A stretch of 64,000 bases of DNA from the NCBI RefSeq assembly GCF_932274485.2, contig NC_065882.2, forward strand, positions 37,108,593 through 37,172,592, read 5' to 3'. The DNA comes from Patella vulgata (Eukaryota > Mollusca > Gastropoda > Patellidae). The notes beneath the pieces are model-generated. The model saw only the letters and a program-made list of their open reading frames with translations, searched no databases and was not told the origin of the DNA. Every line of letters begins with the position of its first letter. Within the stretch, counting starts at the first letter, position 1. Made by a program: the position numbers and the translations under genes. This document shows, in pieces, positions 53,211-63,711 of this stretch.

Positions 53211-54723
53211 TTCAAAAAAAGTAGGGGATATTTGATTTTGGGGGCATAATACTAAAATATGCAAATGACTACGAAAAAAGTCACTATAGAACGTAACAGA
53301 AAAAACATTTACAGTTACATGTGACGCCCAAACGCACCAATAGCTACCGCATGGAATGCAGGTGATGCTTGGGATCATCATGGGGGTCCAACCCAAGATT
53401 TGCACGACTCTGACTTTGAATGTTACAGTCATTGTGGCATTGAATTCCAGGGTGGAAACATCAGTTTAATTGTTTTAGTGACCAGAAAACAAATTTTGAT
53501 ATGCGTCGGCTTACCCAAAATGAAAGGTTACGTGCCCTTGGCATGCTACAGATCGGCACAACACAGGCGGTTGTGGCGCGGACGATGAATGTTTCTCAGT
53601 CTGTCATAAGCAGGCTATGGTCCAGATACCGTGATACACAATCTGTACAGGACAGACCACGCTCAGGTCGACCAAGGGCGACAACTCAAGCCCAGGATCG
53701 ATTTATCCGTACCTTGGCCTTGAGAAATCGTGCCATCACAGCAAATCAGATCAGCGCTCGTCTTCAAACAGACACTGGTGTGAGAGTGAGTGGCCAGACG
53801 ATTCGGAATCGACTGCATAGGGGTCACCTTCGCGCCCTCGCGTGATCCCTTGTTTGAGAGATCATCACATTCAGGCAAGACGTCGTTGGTGTAGGGATCG
53901 TCAACACTGGGATAATCGACGCTGGAGCAATGTGATGTTTTCAGATGAGTCAAGGTTCACTGTTGATTTTTTGGACAGACGTAGGAGGGTGTGGCGTCGT
54001 CGAAACGAGCGCTTCCAAGACGTTAACGTCATCAGACATGATCGATTTGGGATGGTTCTGTTATGGTGTGGGGAGGCATCACTGTTGCTGAAAGAACGGC
54101 TTTACATGTTGTTGCAGGGCGTGTTACAGGCCAGTACTACCGGGACAACATCTTGGCAGTCCATGTTGTGCCGTTCGCACGACGTCATGGCCGCCGTTTC
54201 ATCTTCCAGGATGACAACCCAAGATGCCACAGGGCCAGGATCGTTACAGGTTACCTCCAACAACAGAACATCACCACATTACCTTGGCCAGCACTGAGTC
54301 CCGACCTCTCCCCCATCGAGCATGTCTGGGACATGCTTGGACAGAGGTTACGTCAACGTCAACAACGTCCTGCCAATGTCCAAGAACTTGCTGCTGCGTT
54401 GCAACAGGAATGGGACAATCTGGACCAAAGTGACCTTAGACGTCTCATTAGGAGTATGCCACGTCGGATCAATGCTTGTTTGGCAAACAGAGGAGGATTT
54501 ACCCGTTACTGACTTGGTTGTGATGCTGTGGTAACTTTGCTGTTTGACCCCGGGTATCATTTTACCCTTATAATGGTCAGTCTGTGCCTTACTTAGTCTA
54601 ACGATCATTTGGAATAAATCGATGAATGTGAACTTCATTTCATTTTGTCATTTGTTTCTTCGTCAGTTTCATTAGGTGACTTTAATAACACTTAAAAATC
54701 AAATATCCCCTACTTTTTTCGAA
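53211..54723 (+). mobile_element. Tc1-type transposon, 1,513 bp, inserted in the CR1 LINE
   Basis: Inverted ends of about 31 bp (left TTCAAAAAAAGTAGGGGATA; right end mirrors it as TATCCCCTACTTTTTTCGAA) are flanked by TA at 53209-53210 and 54724-54725. Interior is a nearly full-length transposase. LINE coding text resumes on both sides (RQIRQRD on one side, LRKKALKTKS on the other), proving the insertion. Confidence 0.92.
53501..54512 (+). pseudogene. Tc1 transposase (DD34E), two frameshifts
   Basis: Starts MRRLTQNERLRALGMLQIGT. The first helix-turn-helix is around VVARTMNVSQSVISRLWSRY; GRPRATTQAQDRFIRT is the GRPR-like linker; the second helix-turn-helix covers ITANQISARLQTDTGVRVSG. The catalytic domain has SNVMFSDESRF (first Asp), MVWGGITVAERTALH, FQDDNPRCHRAR (second Asp) and LSPIEHVWDML (Glu), with 34 residues between the last two acids: DD34E, all three acids kept. 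About 335 residues in total, normal for Tc1. Frameshifts near 53.84 and 54.06 kb break the frame. Likely recent, as little else is damaged. Confidence 0.92.
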
Positions 54724-54725
54724 TA

Positions 54726-55750
54726 GTATATATCACGTTGTCGAATTTGACGTGTTATTTGGTTGTTAAACCAAGGTTTATCATTAGGATGAACAGTAAT
54801 TGTTTTAGTGGGAATATATAGGGATATTTAGTTGTTCAATTTTCTCATCAAATTTATCAATAATATTATCAATTTGGTACTAGTCGTTAATAATTTCAAG
54901 CCAATTGAAACTGTTTATTCCATTATTTAGGGCGGTAAAATTTGCTCTTTTGTAAAGAAAAAGTTCCCTTTTAAAAGATCATTTAGAAGGTATACTATGA
55001 TTTAAATAGATAAATGTTGCTCTGTGATCAGATACAAAACTAGGAACATCTAAAATATAGGCTATAGCGTAAGTCGTAAACGATGGGATAATAATAGGAT
55101 CGATTAATGTAGATTTTGTGTTTGATAATCTGGTGGGCTTAGTTATTACGTTTTTTAAATCATATAAATTAATCAATGATTGTAACTTGTTATCTGATGT
55201 TAAAAAGTCAGAGTTCAAATCACCCAAAATTATTATGTCTAGAGCGATTCATCCAATAAAGGCTAAAAGTTATCTGGCGATTGTTCAGACCTATAAAGAC
55301 AACACAACAACAATTTAATTGTATTAATTTCAATATTCAGCCAAACAATATGAGCATCAAATTCAAGTGTAGGTACTATGAATGATATAATATCTTGTTG
55401 AGTGTTAATTAAAATCCCCCCACCACGATTATTTCTATCTTTACGGTATGGTAAATTATATCCAGCTATATCTATCTTTTCATTTTTAATGTTACTATCC
55501 AAATGAGTTTCAGTAAAACATAATATCTTACAATCTGATAGTTTGTTTGTAATGAACTATTTTTGATCTGACTGATCTCGCATTCAAATGACAAACTGAA
55601 AAGTTGGAATTAGTATCAATGGGACCCGGATTGGGGGATGAATGTTTGTTTGTATAAGACGTGATACTATAACTATAACGCTTAACGTTAATTCTTTTTG
55701 AATTCAGAACAGGATCAATTTCAAATTTATATGGCCATCATTCTTAGTTA
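54726..55750 (-). pseudogene. CR1-type LINE ORF2, endonuclease part (copy 1)
   Basis: Minus-strand AP-endonuclease text: SSPNPGPIDTNSNFSVCH, LNARSVRSK, SDCKILCFTETHLDSNI (catalytic Glu in TETHL), GGGILINTQQD, LLLCCLYRS (xYRPP-like), MGDLNSDFLTSDNKLQ (GDLN/GDFN block), and SFVSDHRATFIYL (final SDH block). NDKPWFNNQITRQIRQRD leads towards RT and is cut by the Tc1. Breaks lie at the end of the YRS block and after the SDH block. Confidence 0.85.
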
Positions 55751-57019
55751 CATATTTTATGGTAGCAGTTAAATACAACATTATAATACAACATGCAATA
55801 TGCTCAATAAGCTTTAAATATATAAAGTCATTAAAACAATCAACAATTGAAAATGAAAACCTATAAACTATTTGGATAGTCTTTCCGTGTAAAGATAAAC
55901 TACATTTTAGAATAATCTTTAAGAGGCATTTAGTAACTGGGTAGAGCAATACACAAAAAACACATACTTATGGAAAAACAGCTACTTATTTATTTGGGCG
56001 ACGTTTCGAAGAGTATTCTCTCAACGTTATCAAGCTAATACAGTAATACAAGAATAATGAGATCAATATATACAGAAAACTGCAACAACAATTCATGAAA
56101 CCATACAGGACAACAACAAGATCAAAGGGGTTTATTCTACAAAAACTAATTAAGTGTGAAGAGTAGCCATTGAGTATAGTTAAGCAATTAGGTAGCTATG
56201 ATGATAGATACAATACTACCGGCAGAATGGGATAGTACCTACAATACAATTATGATATACCATGGTTTGTTTAGATAATGGTAATTAACTTTATATGTCT
56301 GTGTGATTAAATGTACAATTAGAAGTATACATCTGTAGATAAACATAACATTTAATATTTATACTAGAAGAAGTTGCCAGTACAAATAGAACGATGTGAA
56401 AAAAGACATATGAGATAATAGCACAATATCGTTTTCCGTTGAAAATATAAACGATTTTCTAAATAAGATCAATTACATAGGTAAATTTTAATTCACTTGT
56501 TACGTGAAATTGTCAAAGGAATCAACAACACGGTATACATAAATACATGTATATCTATTATTGTTAGAGAGGATGATAAAATGATGGCATTTTAATCAGC
56601 ATATTTTACCAACAAAATAAGTATAAATATACATTTGATGTGATAGATAACAGATTTGTGTTTTTATATCAATCTGCGTTCAACAGATTGGCACGTGGAA
56701 TTTATTATTGAGCACTCATAATACTACTAGTATGGCTAGCTATTTATAGCCATAAGAGTGATGAACGCTGAACGCAATTTTTGAAAAAAATGAAAAATAA
56801 AACCTTATCTATTAATTTTGTGCTGAAATGATTACCTAATCCATAGATCATGGGAATGTAAGACATGAAAACAAATTTAACACAAGACAATTATTCAGAT
56901 GAATTACAATTATATCTTGATAGTGCCTTTTCCTATACGACTTTAAAACTCTGTTATAACACCCATTTTATATCTCACCCCGACATAATTAGGTTGCGAA
57001 TCTGAATTGGACGCATTTG
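55750..57019. other. Unexplained 1.3-kb AT-rich segment between LINE ORF1 and ORF2 (copy 1)
   Basis: No coding frame recognised. It contains a hammerhead-like motif on the minus strand (56002-56034) and a mirrored pair TGCGTTCAACAGATTGGC / GAACGCTGAACGCAATTTTT region near 56.69-56.79 kb. It may be an inserted element or the LINE's own spacer. Confidence 0.4.
56002..56034 (-). other. Hammerhead-like motif, second family member
   Basis: Minus strand CTTGATAACGTTGAGAG, then AATACTCTTCGAAACG: same length and same conserved ends as 24988-25020. Stem II pairing is weaker here. Repeated at 62444-62476 by the duplication. Confidence 0.3.
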
Positions 57020-58223
57020 TTAAATCTTGATAGATATGTCCTGATCAGGCCCAGATGAAAGCTCATCTTTATTATTATTTGACATCTCAATTACTGGCTC
57101 AGTTGATAGCCGCGCTTGGCTGTCACCGTTTTCGTCCTCCACTTGGTTATGGGCGTCCGAACTTTCAGCAAAATGATGACTGATTTTGATGATCTTGTTA
57201 TTTGAAAGTTTAGCCCAGATAATACCTTCTGTTGACCAAGCACTGATAACGCCGTGCGTTTAATAAGGTAGTTAAGTCCTCGGGGGATCACGTGGCTAAG
57301 TGGGTGAGACGTTGGCTCGCTAGCCTGGAGGTCGGATGTTCGATCCCTGCATTGGCCGAGAAAGTTCATCCAGATTTACGGAGTGGTTTCCCCTTGTCAG
57401 TGATGCAGAACGGAGGGCCTGACAAGGACAGCTGTCTAGTCGTTCGGATGGGACGAAAAACCGAAATCCCGTGTACATATTGGCATACACGTAAAAGTTT
57501 CCTTGGCAGTTGGAATTCGATATAAGAGTAAGCCGTAGTGCCGCTGCCCGGACAAAATTTCCCTCATAGCACACTGTATGGCGTATGCCCGTCTTCATTA
57601 GCCCAGTTTGGGCGCAGAACAGTAGGACTTTAAACCCCATTTCATTTCATCTCATTTCAGTTAAGTCCTCCCTGATAACAATCTTTGATCCTTAAAGTAA
57701 TTTACGATTTCGTATTACTGCTATTACGGGAGTGAAATTTCACAATGATGGCCCGTTTTTTTTATGTTGAAATTTGTCATGTCTATGAGCTATATCGATA
57801 TGATCGGGTGGAATTTCAATGCCAATAGATTTAAATACTTCAATGGCTAGATCCTTATAGCATCCTCAATTCCAATTGTTCTTTTAAGCAGGTTTTTTAA
57901 AGATATATTTTCATGTTTCAGATTCTGTATTTCGAGTTGCAATTTCAAGAGCTGGTCTTCCACACTTTTCAGGATATCTTTGTTTATATTATCCATTGCA
58001 AGCCGATTCAATTTGATTTCCTGCATTATAGATTGTAGAGAGTATTCTGGACAGCCATAGTTTTATCCTCATTTGGTAAATTAATTTTTTTTTGTTGCTG
58101 GTCGCAGTGGTTTCACAGTGGATTCACAGTGGATTGTACAGGTTTTGGAGATGCTGGTGAGAAGCTGTCACTACCAGTTGAGCTGTTTTTACGTTTGGTT
58201 GATTCGGCGGTCGGCTTGCCCAT
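57020..58223 (-). pseudogene. CR1-type LINE ORF1, split by SINE-2
   Basis: Starts MGKPTAESTKRKNSSTGSDS at 58223 with a Ser/Lys-rich head; a coiled-coil-like middle (EIATRNTESE) and the core IGIEIPPDHIDIAHRHDKF, VIAVIRNRKLL and VIREDLT follow. The C-terminal end GVISAWSTEGIIWAKLSNNK and IIKISHHFAES lies beyond the SINE, and the frame stops at 57020-57022. The layout (coiled coil, RRM-like core with R-rich strand, C-terminal WxxxGxI block) is that of LINE ORF1 RNA-binding proteins. Stops occur in the N-terminal half. Without the SINE the ORF would be about 270 codons. Confidence 0.7.
57270..57670 (+). repeat. SINE-2, full length, with 12-bp target duplication
   Basis: AGTTAAGTCCTC lies at 57270-57281 and 57659-57670. 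The 377-bp SINE starts GGGGGATCACGTGGCTAAGT (A box GTGGCTAAGTGGGTGAGACG) with B box ATGTTCGATCCCTGC, body GGGCCTGACAAGGACAGCTG and GTCGTTCGGATGGGACGAAA, and ends TTTAAACCCCATTTCATTTC with an (ATTTC)n-type tail. Reference copy of the family. Confidence 0.92.
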
Positions 58224-58229
58224 TATTTA

Positions 58230-58690
58230 GTAAACTGGCTGTACATGTAGAGAGGGATTAATATTTAGGAAATTATTTCGACAAATTCAGAAATTAAGCA
58301 TAATTCCAGAACCAAATAATAGGAAATTTTAGAACCTTGTATCATTACTTGTCCTCTTGTAAAGATCTACTTGCCTAGCACTTCTTTGACTCATATTATT
58401 TTCACATTTTGTTTGACACACGTTAAACCCCACGTAACAGTCCTAACAATAGTCACAAGTCGAAAATTGAACCATGTGTCCCGAAATGACCTAGTTTGTG
58501 TCGTGTGGACACCACCTCTTTTTGCAGACAATCGAGGTTTATGGAGCAAAGAATAACTGGACTGACAGAGTTCATTGATATCAGGAATATCATGATCAGT
58601 TAACTAAGTCTCAGTAAGAGCAAGGAAATCAAGGTTATGATTAGATATAAATTCATTTAGAAGAGTTGCCTTATTCCTAACTGAGACCCC
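58230..58690. other. Non-coding stretch with SINE-1 scrap
   Basis: GAACCATGTGTCCCGAAATG and ACCTAGTTTGTGTCGTGTGG (58465-58508) are the 3' part of SINE-1. Otherwise nothing recognised. Confidence 0.5.
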
Positions 58691-59211
58691 CCCCCCCCCG
58701 GGGTGTAGGGGGTGATAAGAATATACCCTTCGTACGTCCTACGTGTCGTAAAAGGCGATTAAAAGAATCCTTGTAATGGGTCAACGTGGTTGCCGTGCGT
58801 TGCGACCCGTATCGGTGGAGAGTGGAATCTTGGTAATTGAGTGGGGATTTGGCTTGCGAGCTCATTCTCTGCAACACATTACTTTGGTCCATGGTCCACC
58901 TAGACGGGGGGGGGGGGGAGTGGCCCACTCTGATCAATCGGCTTTGGTCGTGTTAGCTGAAGACAAGATGAATTTTTCCCATCCCCTACTGTTTTATTAG
59001 TTTAATGCAGTTAAACCTTTGTGTCCTGGGGCATCTTCTTGGAAGCAGCGGGTTGGGTCAATTGGTAAGATATCCTCTAAACTTCGTCTGAGTATGTCAC
59101 TGTCTGTCCTCGTTGGGCGTATACGCTGGTTATCCTCGCAGTAGCCTGTACGGATGTTGCAATCCTTGGTGATTGGAGAGCAGCCAGTGATGAATTTTAA
59201 AAATATTATAA

Positions 59212-60298
59212 ATGGCTTCCCAAATTAAAAAACTTCGCCCGCCGAGACGCGGGCCATGAAATTTACGAATTGTCAACAAAATCTTCCCGAACGTGGTATA
59301 GGTTTCTGGTTCTTGAGAGTACCAATGAAACCTCATTAAGTAAGCAATCACCTTTCGTAATTGCTAAGGGTCTCGCCGGTGAACCTAAAAGCGTTAAGAA
59401 GATGGGAAATGGTACTCTCTAGGTTGAATGCGCTAAAGAGCAACATTCGTTGTTATTATTAAAATCAACTCTTCTAGCGAACATACCAATTAAAGTAACA
59501 CCCCATAATAGTCTAAATTTTTCTAGGGTGTTATTAGGTCTGAGGATTTATAAGGCAGCAACGAGGAAGAGATGGTCAGTGAACTCTCCTCACAAGGTGT
59601 AGCTTGGTTAAACGCATTTCCATCAAGCGTAATGATAATATCATCCAAACCAACACATATATCCTGACATCCTGCCCAAAACTATCAAAGCTAGATTTCT
59701 CTCACTTCCAGTTTCCCCTTACATTTCTAACAAGTTGCGTTGCTTTCAATGCCAACGCTTTGGGCACAGTAAAGATGTATGTAAGGGTAAACCGATTTGT
59801 GCACGGTGTGGCCAAGATGGCCACGAAAGCGAAACATGCGAACTAAAACATCACTATGCAAATTGCAAAGAACCACATTTTGCTTATTCAAGAGAGTGTC
59901 CTTTGTGGAAAAAAGAGAAACAGGTGCAACAAATAAAAACAGGAAACAATATTTTTTACCTGAGGCGCGGAAATTGGTAGAGCTTGCCACACCAACGCCT
60001 GTATTTGCAAATATAGCGAAGCCAAGGACAGTTCCCGTTGCGATCATCTTCCCAAAAATCTCGAATACCAAAGAAACCAGAATTCACTGCTCTCGGTACT
60101 CAGAGTTCGTCTACAGTGTCCGAGGCAGCAGAGGAGATTGTGCCAGAAACTCCTCCTTCAAATGGTGAAAACCCACCCACAGTGCCTTCAAAAGGTGGAA
60201 AACCACCAAAAAAACATAAAGACCGACCTTCAACTTCGAAGACCGGTTCAAAACTTGCATCCTTCCGTAGCAGGAAGGGCGAGGATGATCCTGTCTAG
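59212..60298 (+). pseudogene. Jockey-type LINE ORF1 (gag) with CCHC zinc knuckles
   Basis: From the ATG at 59212 (MASQIKKLRPPRRGP) frames shift early, but LVLESTNETSLSKQSPFVIA, KGLAGEPKSVKKMGNGTL and LLLLKSTLLANIPIKVTPHN spell the RRM-like domain of Jockey gag. LRCFQCQRFGHSKDVC, CARCGQDGHESETC and CANCKEPHFAYSREC-like text give three Cys/His knuckles at about 59735-59900. A Pro/Ser/Thr-rich tail ends near 60298. The domain binds the LINE's own RNA in this family. Several stops and shifts (before 59.6 kb, near 59.97 kb) make it inactive. Confidence 0.8.
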
Positions 60299-60399
60299 AC
60301 CTATAACAGGTTCGCGATACAGGATGTTGTTGTTGAAGTACATGTCCCCAAACAACAATCAAAAAGTCCCATTACACGTCCCTGACGATGGCCAATTCC

Positions 60400-61021
60400 T
60401 AAATTCAATAGAACTGTCGTGGTATTAAGCCAAATCCTAATACAAAAATTCAATCCATTAGCCATTTGTCTACAAGAAACATTTCTTAAAACTTCTGATA
60501 AATTATCATTTAAACATTTAGTTGCCTATTATCATTTTGCTAATAATGATGGTAGAGCACATGGTGGTGTATTCATTATTCTTAATGGAGATGTCCCACG
60601 GAGTCAGGTTCCCTTCACCACTCCTTTACAGGCTGTGGCTGAAAGGGTGACTTTACATTTCCACGTTACTCTGTGCGCCCTGTACTTACCACCAAGTTTA
60701 AATCTAAACCCCAGGGATCTTGATGACCTGGTTGCGCAACTACCTCTCCCTTTTATCCTTATGGAAGATTTCAATGGTCATCATTTACTCTGGGTAGCCC
60801 TGATGATAATATCAGAGGTAATCAAATAGCTGACTTCATTAACGTTAATAATTTGTTCTTATTAAATAATGACTCGCCTACTTATCTACATCTTGCTACA
60901 GCTTCATTTTCTTCCCTCGAACTAACCATTTGCTCTCCGGTCCTGTTTCGGGATTTTACATGGAGAGTAAATACAGATCTATGTGGTAGTGACTGCTTTC
61001 CTATCTTGATTGAGAATAATG
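60400..61021 (+). pseudogene. Jockey-type LINE ORF2, endonuclease domain only
   Basis: IQKFNPLAICLQETFLKTSD holds the LQET catalytic Glu; AHGGVFIILNGDVPRSQV, AVAERVTLHFHVTLCALYLP and LPFILMEDFNGHHLLW (normally GDFN, here EDFN) follow; NNDSPTYLHLATASFSSLEL and CGSDCFPILIEN (SDH block, here SDC) end the domain. Frames shift near 60.83 kb. The RT half is missing because the joint to the second duplication unit cuts here. Confidence 0.8.
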
Positions 61022-61165
61022 GTCTGTGCCTTACTTAGTCTAACGATCATTTGGAATAAATCGATGAATGTGAACTTCATTTCATTTTGTCATTTGTTTC
61101 TTCGTCAGTTTCATTAGGTGACTTTAATAACACTTAAAAATCAAATATCCCCTACTTTTTTCGAA
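61022..61165 (+). mobile_element. Tc1 3' terminal fragment (copy 2)
   Basis: Same sequence as 54580-54723, including one inverted end (TATCCCCTACTTTTTTCGAA). It lacks the transposase and left end, showing it came by duplication, not transposition. Confidence 0.9.
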
Positions 61166-61167
61166 TA

Positions 61168-62192
61168 GTATATATCACGTTGTCGAATTTGACGTGTTAT
61201 TTGGTTGTTAAACCAAGGTTTATCATTAGGATGAACAGTAATTGTTTTAGTGGGAATATATAGGGATATTTAGTTGTTCAATTTTCTCATCAAATTTATC
61301 AATAATATTATCAATTTGGTACTAGTCGTTAATAATTTCAAGCCAATTGAAACTGTTTATTCCATTATTTAGGGCGGTAAAATTTGCTCTTTTGTAAAGA
61401 AAAAGTTCCCTTTTAAAAGATCATTTAGAAGGTATACTATGATTTAAATAGATAAATGTTGCTCTGTGATCAGATACAAAACTAGGAACATCTAAAATAT
61501 AGGCTATAGCGTAAGTCGTAAACGATGGGATAATAATAGGATCGATTAATGTAGATTTTGTGTTTGATAATCTGGTGGGCTTAGTTATTACGTTTTTTAA
61601 ATCATATAAATTAATCAATGATTGTAACTTGTTATCTGATGTTAAAAAGTCAGAGTTCAAATCACCCAAAATTATTATGTCTAGAGCGATTCATCCAATA
61701 AAGGCTAAAAGTTATCTGGCGATTGTTCAGACCTATAAAGACAACACAACAACAATTTAATTGTATTAATTTCAATATTCAGCCAAACAATATGAGCATC
61801 AAATTCAAGTGTAGGTACTATGAATGATATAATATCTTGTTGAGTGTTAATTAAAATCCCCCCACCACGATTATTTCTATCTTTACGGTATGGTAAATTA
61901 TATCCAGCTATATCTATCTTTTCATTTTTAATGTTACTATCCAAATGAGTTTCAGTAAAACATAATATCTTACAATCTGATAGTTTGTTTGTAATGAACT
62001 ATTTTTGATCTGACTGATCTCGCATTCAAATGACAAACTGAAAAGTTGGAATTAGTATCAATGGGACCCGGATTGGGGGATGAATGTTTGTTTGTATAAG
62101 ACGTGATACTATAACTATAACGCTTAACGTTAATTCTTTTTGAATTCAGAACAGGATCAATTTCAAATTTATATGGCCATCATTCTTAGTTA
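61168..62192 (-). pseudogene. CR1-type LINE ORF2, endonuclease part (copy 2)
   Basis: Identical to the copy at 54726-55750 (MGDLNSDFLTSDNKLQ, LNARSVRSK, FTETHLDSNI) with the same breaks, as expected for a very recent duplication. Confidence 0.85.
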
Positions 62193-63461
62193 CATATTTT
62201 ATGGTAGCAGTTAAATACAACATTATAATACAACATGCAATATGCTCAATAAGCTTTAAATATATAAAGTCATTAAAACAATCAACAATTGAAAATGAAA
62301 ACCTATAAACTATTTGGATAGTCTTTCCGTGTAAAGATAAACTACATTTTAGAATAATCTTTAAGAGGCATTTAGTAACTGGGTAGAGCAATACACAAAA
62401 AACACATACTTATGGAAAAACAGCTACTTATTTATTTGGGCGACGTTTCGAAGAGTATTCTCTCAACGTTATCAAGCTAATACAGTAATACAAGAATAAT
62501 GAGATCAATATATACAGAAAACTGCAACAACAATTCATGAAACCATACAGGACAACAACAAGATCAAAGGGGTTTATTCTACAAAAACTAATTAAGTGTG
62601 AAGAGTAGCCATTGAGTATAGTTAAGCAATTAGGTAGCTATGATGATAGATACAATACTACCGGCAGAATGGGATAGTACCTACAATACAATTATGATAT
62701 ACCATGGTTTGTTTAGATAATGGTAATTAACTTTATATGTCTGTGTGATTAAATGTACAATTAGAAGTATACATCTGTAGATAAACATAACATTTAATAT
62801 TTATACTAGAAGAAGTTGCCAGTACAAATAGAACGATGTGAAAAAAGACATATGAGATAATAGCACAATATCGTTTTCCGTTGAAAATATAAACGATTTT
62901 CTAAATAAGATCAATTACATAGGTAAATTTTAATTCACTTGTTACGTGAAATTGTCAAAGGAATCAACAACACGGTATACATAAATACATGTATATCTAT
63001 TATTGTTAGAGAGGATGATAAAATGATGGCATTTTAATCAGCATATTTTACCAACAAAATAAGTATAAATATACATTTGATGTGATAGATAACAGATTTG
63101 TGTTTTTATATCAATCTGCGTTCAACAGATTGGCACGTGGAATTTATTATTGAGCACTCATAATACTACTAGTATGGCTAGCTATTTATAGCCATAAGAG
63201 TGATGAACGCTGAACGCAATTTTTGAAAAAAATGAAAAATAAAACCTTATCTATTAATTTTGTGCTGAAATGATTACCTAATCCATAGATCATGGGAATG
63301 TAAGACATGAAAACAAATTTAACACAAGACAATTATTCAGATGAATTACAATTATATCTTGATAGTGCCTTTTCCTATACGACTTTAAAACTCTGTTATA
63401 ACACCCATTTTATATCTCACCCCGACATAATTAGGTTGCGAATCTGAATTGGACGCATTTG
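62192..63461. other. AT-rich segment (copy 2)
   Basis: Second copy of 55750-57019, with the hammerhead-like motif at 62444-62476. No gene seen. Confidence 0.4.
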
Positions 63462-63711
63462 TTAAATCTTGATAGATATGTCCTGATCAGGCCCAGATGA
63501 AAGCTCATCTTTATTATTATTTGACATCTCAATTACTGGCTCAGTTGATAGCCGCGCTTGGCTGTCACCGTTTTCGTCCTCCACTTGGTTATGGGCGTCC
63601 GAACTTTCAGCAAAATGATGACTGATTTTGATGATCTTGTTATTTGAAAGTTTAGCCCAGATAATACCTTCTGTTGACCAAGCACTGATAACGCCGTGCG
63701 TTTAATAAGGT
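63462..63711 (-). pseudogene. CR1-type LINE ORF1, C-terminal end (copy 2)
   Basis: Carries ISAWSTEGIIWAKLSNNK and IIKISHHFAES as in copy 1. The N-terminal part lies beyond the SINE-2, outside the window. Confidence 0.7.

Larger units (their letters stand above)
50880..58230 (-). mobile_element. CR1-type LINE with three guests
   Basis: A single minus-strand LINE can be followed from ORF1 (start at 58223) to its 3' UTR near 50.9 kb. Guests are a SINE-2 in ORF1 (57282-57658), a Tc1 between endonuclease and RT (53211-54723), and an unexplained segment between ORF1 and ORF2 (about 55.85-57.02 kb). Without these the LINE is about 4.3 kb. Frameshifts and stops occur in both ORFs, so it is inactive. 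CR1 placement rests on the endonuclease opening (SPNPGP, FSVCHLNARSVRSK) and the RT wording. Confidence 0.75.
54580..61021 (+). repeat. Tandem duplication, unit 1 (6,442 bp)
   Basis: Sequence from 54580 is repeated base for base from 61022 as far as the window end (2,979 bp visible). Unit 1 starts inside the 3' end of the Tc1 and ends inside the endonuclease of the Jockey LINE. Confidence 0.9.
58690..61021 (+). mobile_element. Jockey-type LINE, 5' half, cut by the duplication joint
   Basis: The 5' UTR begins after a poly-C/G run (GGGTGTAGGGGGTGATAAGA). ORF1 (gag) and the endonuclease part of ORF2 follow on the plus strand; the sequence then jumps to the duplicated segment at 61022. The same clade supplied the 5'-inverted copy at 38.6-40.1 kb. 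Confidence 0.8.

Noticed and set aside
55704-55949. 81-codon minus-strand ORF upstream of the LINE endonuclease
   Set aside because: AT-rich, low-complexity product with no link to the LINE ORF2; likely chance.
57292-57352. A functional tRNA gene
   Set aside because: A and B boxes are present but the cloverleaf is incomplete and it continues into a SINE body with a target duplication.
57292-57525. 77-codon ORF starting at the SINE-2 A box
   Set aside because: It is entirely SINE sequence between proven target duplications.
59727-60071. 114-codon minus-strand ORF opposite the zinc-knuckle region
   Set aside because: Antisense shadow of the Jockey gag.
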